Shown here: piece by piece, positions 13,685-21,635 of the stretch
Numbering within the stretch: the first letter of the stretch is position 1
How the letters are laid out: the number at the start of each line of letters is the position of its first letter
IMG/VR virus record: IMGVR_UViG_3300045116_000323
Coordinates: 1 to 25,993 of that record
DNA: 25,993 nt
Direction: 5' to 3' (one strand)
Source of the DNA: a virus
Position numbers and translations under genes: made by a program
Notes under the pieces: model-generated
What the model was told of the DNA's origin: nothing
The model's database searches: none
What the model saw: only the letters and a program-made list of their open reading frames with translations

Positions 13685-14665
13685 TCAAAATAGCTGTTTG
13701 TTCTTTGCCGCCTGCATACCTGCAATATCCTGTTCAATTACAGAAGGAGGCTGTTCGGTAGTGCTTGATAACTGTGGACCGCCCTTAGGTTGTTCCGTGT
13801 TATCAGGCGGAGGTGGGGAAGCCGGAGGAACCATTGAGATAAGATCAGACAGAAGCTCTTCATAATTCTCGTAACTCATAGGCTGCAATTCTTTGCCTTC
13901 CGCTTTTGCCTGCGCTTCCCGACGTACTTTTTCTCCATAAATAGTTCGCTCAAATCGGGTTTGCAGTTTCTCATCAGTCTTTAAGACGGGAAATGCCGTT
14001 TGTAGTTTATCAAGAATAGTTTGTGATTCCCGTTGAACTGCTACCTGTGCATCTCTTTCGCTATCTTCCTGCCGAAGCGCATCGTGGATAAGCCCGAACA
14101 TGGTCGCAGAAAGCGGACCGCCAAGAAGCGCACCCTGAATTGCGATAGAAAAGGATTTTGTGTAGTCCTTTAAGTATCCCGCAAGATTAAATGTCTTATC
14201 ATCATTGTAATAATTCTCCGGGTCTGGAATCTCGGTGCTGATAAGCGGAATCTTCTTTAATGTTTCAACCGTTTCAAGAAGTTTCTCGCGGGTTGTTTGT
14301 GCCGCATCAGTTTTTGGTGCAAGTTTTTCTACAACCTTTTTGACGGCATCAGTTGTCGTTGGTTTTGTTTCCGTCGGAGCAGAAGTTACTGGCTCCTTAG
14401 GTTTTTCCTCAACTTTCTTTTCTTCGGTTTTAGGAGTTTCTGTTTTTGGTTGCTCCTCTTTTTTCTCCTCGGTTTTTGGTTCATCACCGGGTTTTACTTC
14501 CGTTTTAGGTTCTTCTGTTTTTCCGGATTCAGTTGGTTTTGTTTCCGTGGTGGTTTCAGTAGCGGGAGTTTCTTCTGTAGCTGGCGCATCAGATAAAACT
14601 TCTGCGGTAGCTTTACCTTCTTCCGTGTCTGGAATATCGCGCATAAATGAAGGCTGGTCAGTCAT
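13685..14665 (-). CDS. Scaffold-type head assembly protein
   Basis: A 326-residue protein just upstream of the capsid gene. The N-terminal ~125 residues are a low-complexity Pro/Thr/Glu/Lys tract (repeated TEEKK, PKTE, ETKP units). The middle and C-terminal part is helical and charged (TTREKLLETVETLKK; ERDAQVAVQRESQTILDKLQ), ending with a proline-rich stretch and a short helix. Disorder plus a helical C-terminus before the capsid gene is the usual form of phage scaffolds, which guide shell assembly and then leave. A promoter -10 (TATCAT) ends 10 nt before the ATG. Confidence 0.7.
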   Translation of the reverse strand: MTDQPSFMRDIPDTEEGKATAEVLSDAPATEETPATETTTETKPTESGKTEEPKTEVKPGDEPKTEEKKEEQPKTETPKTEEKKVEEKPKEPVTSAPTETKPTTTDAVKKVVEKLAPKTDAAQTTREKLLETVETLKKIPLISTEIPDPENYYNDDKTFNLAGYLKDYTKSFSIAIQGALLGGPLSATMFGLIHDALRQEDSERDAQVAVQRESQTILDKLQTAFPVLKTDEKLQTRFERTIYGEKVRREAQAKAEGKELQPMSYENYEELLSDLISMVPPASPPPPDNTEQPKGGPQLSSTTEQPPSVIEQDIAGMQAAKNKQLF

Positions 14666-14675
14666 AATTTAGATT

Positions 14676-14704
14676 ATGATACATTACAAATAGCTTACTG
14701 TCAA
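14676..14704 (-). promoter_or_regulatory. Leaderless-type promoter of the scaffold gene
   Basis: On the - strand: TTGACA (14704-14699), a 17-nt spacer, TATCAT (14681-14676), 10 nt to ATG 14665. The -35 box overlaps the stop of the preceding gene. Confidence 0.7.
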
Positions 14705-15048
14705 GCGTCCTCAAAACGCTTCGTATTTTCTCTTATTTTCGGTGTCCACTTAACCCACTCATCATTTACCTTTTTATAGACAATGCCGTGTTTTAGTCCC
14801 CACAAATGAGGCGGAAACAGCCTGATTCCGTGGGAAAACATATCGCGGTGTACGGTACATTCCGCAAGGCGCAGATTTTGGTTGATTATTTCATAACGGC
14901 ATCTCTCTGCCTCTTTTTGCGTAAGATGAAAAACCTCCTGTTCTTCATGGATTTCTATCCGTTTAGCTTTTTCCTCCGCTTCCCAAAAGGATTTTGCCGC
15001 ATCGCTCTGCGGTTCAGATTTCTTTTCAGATTTGATAAGCGGTCGCAT
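14701..15048 (-). CDS. Small charged helical hypothetical protein
   Basis: A 115-residue protein. The start is taken at ATG 15048, which follows the upstream stop by one base (TAG-T-ATG). The N-terminal ~50 residues are very charged and helical (KSFWEAEEKAKRIEIHEEQE). The C-terminus is aromatic and basic (RLFPPHLWGLKHGIVYKK). It lies between the small DNA-related proteins and the scaffold. There is no recognised domain; a virion or assembly accessory is possible. Confidence 0.5.
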   Translation of the reverse strand: MRPLIKSEKKSEPQSDAAKSFWEAEEKAKRIEIHEEQEVFHLTQKEAERCRYEIINQNLRLAECTVHRDMFSHGIRLFPPHLWGLKHGIVYKKVNDEWVKWTPKIRENTKRFEDA

Positions 15049-15049
15049 A

Positions 15050-15205
15050 CTATTTTTTAGTCGGTACAAATCCGTGTTTTATAGCCTGCAACAAGCGCAT
15101 CTGCGCCATTGCCTTCTTCTGGCTGTCGTGCGTACCTTTTACATCACCGGTTTCCTTATTAACGGTGAGCCACTTTCCATCACGCTGCATTATTTTGTAC
15201 GGCAT
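15050..15205 (-). CDS. Small phage protein of the KGTHDSxxKAxxQxRLL type
   Basis: A 51-residue protein starting at ATG 15205, chosen because GGAGG lies 9 nt upstream; the frame is open to 15235. It matches a short motif frequent in phage genomes: KWLTVNKETGDVKGTHDS then KKAMAQMRLLQAIKHG. The motif looks like a compact helical DNA- or protein-binding unit. It overlaps the end of the preceding gene by 26 nt. The role is unknown but the family resemblance is good. Confidence 0.65.
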   Translation of the reverse strand: MPYKIMQRDGKWLTVNKETGDVKGTHDSQKKAMAQMRLLQAIKHGFVPTKK

Positions 15206-15542
15206 TTTTATTCGCCTCCTCTTTTTTGGATTCAAGGTGTTCCTGCAACTTCATCCGAGAATCAGCAAAGAATAGGCGTATATCTTCTATCACTTCAAGC
15301 CTACCATTTTGCTTGCCAATATAATAGTCCGTGTTTTCATTCGGTTGTTTTCCGTGGTTATTGCGGAGCCGGTAATATCCATCGCTTTCAATCTGCTGCA
15401 AGAACGCGACAAAGATATTATACCCCTCCCGTTTCGCCCACTCCGTTATGATAACACTTCTTTGATGTTCTTCTTCTTTTGCTCTTTGAACTTCCTCATC
15501 TTTTCGCGTTCGTATGGTGTGTTTGCGTAGTAACTCGCCCAT
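15180..15542 (-). CDS. Hypothetical protein (start uncertain)
   Basis: The frame is open from 15818, but its first part is the shadow of the zinc-ribbon gene. I use ATG 15542, giving 120 residues. The part downstream of 15446 looks clearly coding: NIFVAFLQQIESDGYYRL, DYYIGKQNGRLEVIEDI, then a charged helix LQEHLESKKEEANK. The first ~30 codons overlap the zinc-ribbon gene in another frame. The SD before the ATG is poor, so the true start may lie elsewhere. Function unknown. Confidence 0.5.
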   Translation of the reverse strand: MGELLRKHTIRTRKDEEVQRAKEEEHQRSVIITEWAKREGYNIFVAFLQQIESDGYYRLRNNHGKQPNENTDYYIGKQNGRLEVIEDIRLFFADSRMKLQEHLESKKEEANKNAVQNNAA

Positions 15543-15889
15543 TCTCGGCGGCTTTTCAGAGGCATCCCAAAGGTGTTTGACTTGGCTGTTAATACTTCCT
15601 CGGATGTCGCGTCGTCCACTTTGAGCCTCCACGACGGGATTTGCCGGAGATGAAGTTGCGGTATGCCGATTGGTTTTCCTGTATCGCGGCACTTTTTGCA
15701 CCGGAAAGTAAATGCGTTTAAGGACTGCCAATAGTCGTTTGTGTATCGGCATCTTTTGCACTTGAACTGTATGTGTTCTAATTTTTCGCATACCGGGCAA
15801 TAGAGTTTTGTGCGCCACTCTCCCTCGCGCACCTTAACCGTGGCAAGCAGTTTTCGTATACTTTGAGAATGTTCAAAACAGTAATCCAC
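15446..15889 (-). CDS. Multi-zinc-ribbon protein, unknown function
   Basis: A 147-residue protein beginning at GTG 15889, which lies 9 nt after a promoter -10; the longest frame begins at a TTG (15910) inside that promoter. Three cysteine pairs follow one another: CPVC, CKRC and CKKC (about residues 29-74), giving one or two zinc ribbons. A basic helical C-terminus follows (EREKMRKFKEQKKKNIKEVL). This suggests nucleic-acid binding. Located between the virion transglycosylase and scaffold groups; a packaging or transcription accessory would fit, without proof. Confidence 0.6.
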   Translation of the reverse strand: MDYCFEHSQSIRKLLATVKVREGEWRTKLYCPVCEKLEHIQFKCKRCRYTNDYWQSLNAFTFRCKKCRDTGKPIGIPQLHLRQIPSWRLKVDDATSEEVLTAKSNTFGMPLKSRREWASYYANTPYEREKMRKFKEQKKKNIKEVLS

Positions 15890-15898
15890 ATTACTTGC

Positions 15899-15927
15899 AA
15901 TGTAGCACAAGCCAAATAAGAAGTCAA
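15899..15927 (-). promoter_or_regulatory. Possible leaderless-type promoter of the zinc-ribbon gene
   Basis: On the - strand: TTGACT (15927-15922), a 17-nt spacer, TACATT (15904-15899), 9 nt to GTG 15889. The -10 is less canonical than in the other members of the set. Confidence 0.5.
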
Positions 15928-15930
15928 TTA

Positions 15931-16521
15931 TTAGGGAGCTTTGTATGCTTTATTAAAGACATCCAAAACTTCTTGAAGCCGTTTCGCATAAATATCGCCG
16001 CCGGAATCAGGATTATCGGAAACAGGAGCATACGCCGGAGCAAGATCATGCAGACCTCCGCTTTCACGAAACTTTTTATATGCGCCGGTTCTTGAACCTA
16101 TACCGCTTGTTGTGCGTTCAATAACATTTTCAACTGATGAAGGTTCGTAATATCCTGCCGGAAGATTGATACCCCAATTCGTGATGTTATATGCCCGGTG
16201 TCCAGGTGCTACATCTTTGCGTTTTGTAAGATTAGAACCAGCTCCGCTTTCAAGAACAGAAATAGCAGGAATCAAAAAGCGGTTGTTGTCTTTATACACA
16301 TCGGGATACTTCATTGCTTCGTCAGCAAATGTTGCCGCCAGTGTTGCCGCAGGTGGATTTCCCCAATTTTCAAATCCTGACTGAATCGCCTTTATCATTG
16401 CAGCCCTTCGCAATTCTTCTGGTGTTGCAGTAGGAGTTGTAATAGGCACAACGGGAGAAGCCTGCACTTGCGGTTGTGTTTTAATTCCAAACATAGCTTT
16501 GATTGCATCAAGTATGTTCAT
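15931..16521 (-). CDS. Virion-associated lytic transglycosylase/lysozyme-like protein
   Basis: A 196-residue protein whose start overlaps the portal stop (ATGA). After a short helix and a Pro/Thr-rich linker (20-34), residues about 60-196 form a lysozyme-like domain. E91 in AISVLESGAGSNL matches the catalytic glutamate of SLT-type enzymes ('ESGxG'), followed by NITNWGINLP and a C-terminal AKRLQEVLDVF helix. Such enzymes in the head operon are usually virion-borne and open the cell wall for DNA entry, unlike the C39 endolysin at 5919-6869 used for exit. The fold is probable; the location in the virion is inferred. Confidence 0.65.
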   Translation of the reverse strand: MNILDAIKAMFGIKTQPQVQASPVVPITTPTATPEELRRAAMIKAIQSGFENWGNPPAATLAATFADEAMKYPDVYKDNNRFLIPAISVLESGAGSNLTKRKDVAPGHRAYNITNWGINLPAGYYEPSSVENVIERTTSGIGSRTGAYKKFRESGGLHDLAPAYAPVSDNPDSGGDIYAKRLQEVLDVFNKAYKAP

Positions 16522-18482
16522 GGTAATTGTGGTGAAGCCGGAGGTGTAAACTGCATGGCGTTGGTTATCATCTCAAGAGGATTCGGCTGTGCGGACACCT
16601 GATCTGACTGCATGGTCGGAATCCCGGCAGGCGGAATTGCAGGCGCGCCTGGAAGCACAGGCGTAGCAGGCTCTACCGGTTTTTCCGGTTGTTTTGCTCC
16701 CAGCCGAGCCTTACGAATTTCCCGTACCCAATAAATTGCGTCAGTAATCCCGTATGCCTGTAAAAACTTATAGAGAAACTTGTCATAAACTTCTTCCGGT
16801 ATATTTGCAAACGGTCCCTTTTCAGTCATAAACCTATCGGCAACAGAGTTAAGTTTAATAGCTTCCGCCTGCTGGTCTATCGCCATTGCGCTGTTCGGAA
16901 TAACCCGAATGTCCATAAATCCTTTAATCTGTTTAAGGTCTGATGCCGGTATTTTCTTCTCCTCAATGTCGCCGGTATCACCCATCATACGGCTAATTCG
17001 GTCTTTTGTAATGAACTGTCGCGCCATCTCAAGGGCAAAATACCCGAGAGCCTTGAGCGTAACCTTCTCAAAAGTGCGCGCCTTAACGATAAACCGAGCA
17101 TTTGCCGCTTCCTGAATCAAACGCAAGCCGCCGTAGGTCCGACCAGCAAGCGTTTCACCCTCGTTACCCTTCACATAATCATTCACTCCTGTTACACGCT
17201 GTACTATAGCCATAAGCTCATCTGCCTCTTTATATGCAGAAGGTGTAACATCCTTGCCTGAAATCATACGAACAGCCCGTTCAACATCAGCAACCGCAGT
17301 CAAAGAGTTCGGTACGGGTACAAACTGATCGCCATTTACAATCATCTTCGGATTATAGAGCCAGTAATTAAGCATGGATTGCAGGAGATTATCAAAACGC
17401 ATATTGAGCGTATCGTTGATTCCGTCCTCAAGTTTTCTGATTGCGTCAATTTCTCCGAAGCTGAAATAGGAATGGGGGATAACTACATCGTGTCCAAAGA
17501 TAAACGGATCGGCAAGAATGTCGTAAGGATTCTTCATGCCCTCCTCGCCGGTCAGGTTATACTTTTCATTCACAAATACCGCAACCTTATCTCCCATCCA
17601 CATTTTATCCACGATAAGCATGGGAATTTTGTCATCATCGGTTGTCGTAATGTTGTTGGCTAACTGTGAAGAAAACAACTCAAAATACTTCTGGTAGAAA
17701 TCCTTGCTGATGTCAGGAGTAAATCCGCCCTTGCCAGAATCAGTCAGATTTTTTAGGTCTGCCATGATTGTCGGATCGTACCCGAACATCGCCGCTTCAT
17801 TTGCCAATTCCTCAAAAGTCATAAAGTCGCGTTCAATCTTGTAACGCATCCTACCTGGTTCAGCAAACGCCGGATCAGGCATGAAGTGAAAGAAGGGAAC
17901 GTGCTTGATGTCAAAATCATCCAAGAAAGGCGCGTCAATTAGCTTCTTAGAATAAAATACTTCCCCATCAGCCTTAGCCTTTTTTGCCAAATCCAAAACC
18001 TTTGCAATGTCCGCCTCGTCCTTGTGTCCGGTTTTCTCAAGATTAGCGAGATAGGAAACGCGCTTGCGAGTTTCCCTGCGCCAAAACGCGCGATACACAA
18101 CATTGCCGGTAATCAATTCTTCTTTTACTCCCCGAATCAGCTTGAGATAAATCGGTTCCCCAAGTATCTCAAGTTTCGGATTATTGTATTGGCTTTCAAT
18201 GACAATCTTGCTCGTTCCCTCAAACGGAACATCAGAGGGTTCAACCGCAACCGTAGTAAACTCCGGGTCTTTACCGATAATGCGGGGAAGCACGGTTTCA
18301 ACAATTTCATAGGAAATGGGGACACTCATTTTTGACTGGTAAGGATAATCCGTTTCGGTCATTCCGCCCACATCCAGCCTTCCGAGATAGTGTTTGTAGT
18401 TATCAATAGCCCTGTCCCAATGTCCTTGGCAAAGGTTTTTTGATTGAGAAAGCCGCCGCTTGTAAGTATCAAACATTGTCAT
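16518..18482 (-). CDS. Portal protein (P22/SU10-like)
   Basis: A 654-residue protein directly after terL. It has the long podoviral portal pattern: N-terminal helices with YPYQSKMSVPISYEIVETV, the HVPFFHFMPDPAF strand/clip segment, a stem region around SFGEIDAIRKLEDGINDTLN, and GETLAGRTYGGLRLIQEA before the crown. A proline/alanine-rich tail follows (about 595-654). Twelve copies form the DNA channel at one head vertex and dock the terminase and adaptor. The start at ATG 18482 is fixed by the -10 box 8 nt upstream; a second ATG lies two codons later. The stop overlaps the transglycosylase start. Confidence 0.85.
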   Translation of the reverse strand: MTMFDTYKRRLSQSKNLCQGHWDRAIDNYKHYLGRLDVGGMTETDYPYQSKMSVPISYEIVETVLPRIIGKDPEFTTVAVEPSDVPFEGTSKIVIESQYNNPKLEILGEPIYLKLIRGVKEELITGNVVYRAFWRRETRKRVSYLANLEKTGHKDEADIAKVLDLAKKAKADGEVFYSKKLIDAPFLDDFDIKHVPFFHFMPDPAFAEPGRMRYKIERDFMTFEELANEAAMFGYDPTIMADLKNLTDSGKGGFTPDISKDFYQKYFELFSSQLANNITTTDDDKIPMLIVDKMWMGDKVAVFVNEKYNLTGEEGMKNPYDILADPFIFGHDVVIPHSYFSFGEIDAIRKLEDGINDTLNMRFDNLLQSMLNYWLYNPKMIVNGDQFVPVPNSLTAVADVERAVRMISGKDVTPSAYKEADELMAIVQRVTGVNDYVKGNEGETLAGRTYGGLRLIQEAANARFIVKARTFEKVTLKALGYFALEMARQFITKDRISRMMGDTGDIEEKKIPASDLKQIKGFMDIRVIPNSAMAIDQQAEAIKLNSVADRFMTEKGPFANIPEEVYDKFLYKFLQAYGITDAIYWVREIRKARLGAKQPEKPVEPATPVLPGAPAIPPAGIPTMQSDQVSAQPNPLEMITNAMQFTPPASPQLP

Positions 18483-18490
18483 ACTTCTGT

Positions 18491-18519
18491 ATTAGACAAT
18501 TCTATTCACGAAATGTCAA
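18491..18519 (-). promoter_or_regulatory. Leaderless-type promoter of the portal gene
   Basis: On the - strand: TTGACA (18519-18514), a 17-nt spacer, TCTAAT (18496-18491), 8 nt to ATG 18482. No SD. Confidence 0.85.
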
Positions 18520-18521
18520 CG

Positions 18522-20924
18522 CTAACGAAATATCTTATACGGAACCTGCAAAGTTTTTTTCTTCTTTATTGTTTCCGCATTTTGTGGCATCTGCTTTTCG
18601 GTATTTTCATAGTTATCAAGAAGCCATAATGCGGTGGCAATAGTCTTGATGCGTTGTCCCTTGCCAAACGACATAACCATCTGGTCCCCGTCAACATTTA
18701 TAGTATCCCCCATTTCCTTAACAAGCTGCTCATCCCGTATCTCGCATTTTAACTGATCAACGCTTAACCGAAAATAGTCAACCGCTATCGGTAGCGTTGC
18801 GCTGGAAATCTTAAATCCCTCTTTATAAACAGGAAGCCCATGTTCGTCCGGCTGAAAACAAAGAAGGTTGAGATTGCTGCGCTTCTCAAGCTCCATGTAA
18901 ATCGCTTCGCCTTCCCCGTTCCGGTCAATAACTACCTGTGCATCGTTAAAGAATTGGCTTGCCCGTTCAAGGAGATTGACGAACATGACAGCAGTTAAAT
19001 CCCCCTCAATGCGCCCGACAATTTCATTGGTCTGCTTTTGCAGAATATACGCAACAGATTTATCCTCACGGGTTGCAAATATCATAAACGGCTCATCGGG
19101 TTCAATAAACATGGTCTTGCCATCAAGAGGTCTGAACACATAGACTAAAGAATTGCCTGCAATCTTATAAAATGTTTTTGACAAAAGAATAACCTTGCTT
19201 GCGGCACGGATATACTTCATCTGTGCAACTAACGCCTCGGTATTAAAAAACCCCCTATTGTCCCGCAGTTTTTTATCAAAATCCTTGAGAACATCCAGCG
19301 CAAACCATGAAGCCATAAGCAAGTCCCCGGCGTGTTGATCATAAGAATAAATTTGCATCTCATAAAGCAACTGTTTTACCTTGTCAAAATGTTCGGTAAC
19401 TTTGCGCGTCATGGGAAGCACCAGCTTATCTTGTTCAAGAAGCATGGCAAGATGCGCAAGCCCGGTTTCCGGGTTAAACTTTTTTGAACTGGTGGTATGA
19501 AATCCCTCAACGGGAATATCCTGTGCTAATTCCTGCCGAAGCATATCCTGAAAAGCAACATTCTCCACTCTCACCTTCACCGGTTTATAGTTATAATACG
19601 CATCCAACACCCGCTGCTTTACTTCATCCGGTGACCACTTGCCATAGTCAAGCCAAAGACAAACACGCCTCCGGTCATCAGTCAAACCCCATACCGCAAT
19701 CGCAGAGTTATCCGCTTCCCTGCTTTTGGAAATAGCAAGGTCAACACCGATAGCAATGATAAGATGACCGTAGCCAAGGTTGGACTGCGGTGCGGAGTTT
19801 TCCCATGAAAGCACAAGGTGCTTGCCTACCCCACGATCAACCATGCGTTTAAGGTCGCGCTCCTTAAACACCTTTTCTTCTTCCGTTGATGGCTCATTGA
19901 GATACTGCCGCATGAAAGAAGCACTACTCATATTCTGTTCAAATTTTTTTGCGATCAGTTTTTGAAATGACCACTTATCCTGCCACATCATGCCGCCTTT
20001 CAGATTCTCGTAGAGATGGTAACGCAAAGAAACTTCCTGCGAGAATATGTCCTGCGCTTTAAGAGCCATCGGGAAATCAGTAAGCCGCCACGGAACAAAC
20101 TTAAACATTGACCGCACACCGTCTTTATGTTGATACAGATATTTTTCGTGGTACATGAGTGCCTTGAGTTTGAGTTTAATGTCAAACTTTGAATCCTGCC
20201 AAAGCGCATCATATAAATCATCCCGATACCACGCCGTCCCTACGACAATCAAAATACCATTATCCTCAAGAATCGGCAGAAGAACATTTTCAAACCATTC
20301 GCGGGTTTTATTGCGCATCTGCTTGGTACGCGCTGTTTCAATATCAATAGGGTCGTCAAGAATAATAATGTCCGCCCGGCGGGAAATGAGCTTGCCGCCT
20401 ACACCGATTGCGGCAACAGTCGGATCTTTTTCAATATACCGCGCATTTTCCCTGCCAACCTGCAATGCTTTTTCTCCCCATTTTTTGGGATACTGCGGAA
20501 CAAGATAGCCGAGTTCATCGTGAAGTTTCTGGTTGTTTTCAAGATGAGCCATGATCGCGCGGTTGAATGAGGCGGCAATATCATCATTGCCCGACACAAT
20601 CATAATGCGGATGCTCTGATCTTTATAGATTCGCCATAAAGGATAGTTAATGGTGAAGCATTGGCTCTTGCTGTGGAAACGCGGAGCCATAAGCAGGATA
20701 TTGCGGTTCTGTCTTTTGTTCCTGCCGTCGTAAAGATAGAGCTTTCCGTCATCATGCTGGACAACCTTACTCGTGAGGATGTCATAAAAAAGCCGGTGAT
20801 GCCAGTTCATCGGAAGTTTGGAAGGAATATATGTTTCTACAAACTGTTCAAGATCGGGAACCGGAAGAGTGGTACGCGCCGGTTTCTTCATCGGCTCGTC
20901 ATCATACAAGTTATCTTCGGACAT
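18522..20924 (-). CDS. terL: Large terminase subunit with an extra C-terminal nuclease-like domain
   Basis: An 800-residue packaging motor. The ATPase domain has the Walker A variant APRFHSKS (80-87), Walker B IIILDD (186-191) and the coupling motif VVGTAW (227-232). The RNase H-like nuclease domain follows, with D395 in IGVDLA, E454 in VENV and D534 in HAGDLLMA as the expected metal-binding acids. Large terminases are usually about 450-650 residues. Here a further ~200 residues (about 595-775) resemble a second terminase nuclease core but lack the first catalytic aspartate (FMIFATREDKS) and have D in place of E (VVIDRNGEG). The ATG at 20924 lies 10 nt after a perfect TATAAT. It pumps DNA into the prohead and cuts it. 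Confidence 0.9.
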   Translation of the reverse strand: MSEDNLYDDEPMKKPARTTLPVPDLEQFVETYIPSKLPMNWHHRLFYDILTSKVVQHDDGKLYLYDGRNKRQNRNILLMAPRFHSKSQCFTINYPLWRIYKDQSIRIMIVSGNDDIAASFNRAIMAHLENNQKLHDELGYLVPQYPKKWGEKALQVGRENARYIEKDPTVAAIGVGGKLISRRADIIILDDPIDIETARTKQMRNKTREWFENVLLPILEDNGILIVVGTAWYRDDLYDALWQDSKFDIKLKLKALMYHEKYLYQHKDGVRSMFKFVPWRLTDFPMALKAQDIFSQEVSLRYHLYENLKGGMMWQDKWSFQKLIAKKFEQNMSSASFMRQYLNEPSTEEEKVFKERDLKRMVDRGVGKHLVLSWENSAPQSNLGYGHLIIAIGVDLAISKSREADNSAIAVWGLTDDRRRVCLWLDYGKWSPDEVKQRVLDAYYNYKPVKVRVENVAFQDMLRQELAQDIPVEGFHTTSSKKFNPETGLAHLAMLLEQDKLVLPMTRKVTEHFDKVKQLLYEMQIYSYDQHAGDLLMASWFALDVLKDFDKKLRDNRGFFNTEALVAQMKYIRAASKVILLSKTFYKIAGNSLVYVFRPLDGKTMFIEPDEPFMIFATREDKSVAYILQKQTNEIVGRIEGDLTAVMFVNLLERASQFFNDAQVVIDRNGEGEAIYMELEKRSNLNLLCFQPDEHGLPVYKEGFKISSATLPIAVDYFRLSVDQLKCEIRDEQLVKEMGDTINVDGDQMVMSFGKGQRIKTIATALWLLDNYENTEKQMPQNAETIKKKKTLQVPYKIFR

Positions 20925-20926
20925 AG

Positions 20927-20955
20927 TTGCAATTATTATACCATGTTGTTAGAAT
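20927..20955 (+). promoter_or_regulatory. Promoter of the glycosyltransferase operon, divergent from terL
   Basis: On the + strand: TTGCAA (20927-20932), a 17-nt spacer, TAGAAT (20950-20955), 17 nt to ATG 20973. It overlaps the terL promoter almost completely. It is weaker than the others, and the expected leader is about 10 nt without an SD. Confidence 0.5.
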
Positions 20956-20963
20956 AGTGTCAT
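20935..20963 (-). promoter_or_regulatory. Leaderless-type promoter of terL
   Basis: On the - strand: ATGACA (20963-20958), a 17-nt spacer, TATAAT (20940-20935), 10 nt to ATG 20924. It starts the leftward late transcription. Confidence 0.8.
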
Positions 20964-20972
20964 CTTTCAAAT

Positions 20973-21635
20973 ATGGATGAAATAAGAATCTTGGTGGGTA
21001 TGCCCTCAACGCAGATGATTCCCGTTTATACCGCGCGCTCGCTCATGGAATGGCAGCGATACCGCAAATATCCCTCGCAATTTCAATTCAAAATTGACAC
21101 CTACATTGAGAAAGCGCGCAATGAGCTGGTGTGGGCTGCCGTTGACCAAGGCGCAACGCACCTTATGTTCATTGATTCCGACATGGTGTTTCCATCCCAT
21201 GCCATTGACCGCATGGTGGAACAGCACAAAGATATTATCGGTGGTATGTACTTCGGCAGGATGCACCCGAAGTGCATGGCGTTCCATGTCAACCCGGATG
21301 GAACCGTAAGAAACGTTGACCCGTCAAAAGAACATGGAGTGTTTGAAGTTGATTTTGTCGGGACAGGCTTTATGCTCATAGACATCAAAGTTTTTACCAA
21401 ACTTGAACCGCCATTCTTCACATTCACCTATGACCTAACACAGTTCGGGTTAAAGAAACAGGGACCGCTGACGCTAACCGGAGAAGATACTTACTTCTGC
21501 CTGTCTGCAAAAAAGCAGGGATTCAAGGTTTGGGTAGACACCACATTTGAACTCGGTCATGTCGGAAATCATACCTATTACAAGCATGATTGGGAAGTGT
21601 ACCAAAAAGACAAGGAACTTTATGAACGAGCCTAA
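20973..21635 (+). CDS. GT-A fold glycosyltransferase
   Basis: A 220-residue cytosolic enzyme of the GT-A fold. The nucleotide-sugar/metal motif is D68-S-D70 in THLMFIDSDMVFP. Supporting motifs are IIGGMYFGR (88-96), GTGFMLIDIKV (130-140), G170-E-D in LTGEDTYFC (base region) and GHVG (195-198). The layout repeats in the paralogous gene at 22191-22763. It probably transfers a sugar onto a phage structural protein, phage DNA base or host glycan. The overlapping start of the methyltransferase and the nearby fibre gene suggest a joint modification pathway. The acceptor is not identifiable. Confidence 0.75.
   Translation: MDEIRILVGMPSTQMIPVYTARSLMEWQRYRKYPSQFQFKIDTYIEKARNELVWAAVDQGATHLMFIDSDMVFPSHAIDRMVEQHKDIIGGMYFGRMHPKCMAFHVNPDGTVRNVDPSKEHGVFEVDFVGTGFMLIDIKVFTKLEPPFFTFTYDLTQFGLKKQGPLTLTGEDTYFCLSAKKQGFKVWVDTTFELGHVGNHTYYKHDWEVYQKDKELYERA

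Noticed and set aside
14235-14672. Plus-strand ORFs of 145 and 99 residues opposite the scaffold gene
   Set aside because: They are serine/phenylalanine-rich complements of the low-complexity Pro/Glu/Lys tract, without SD or promoter.
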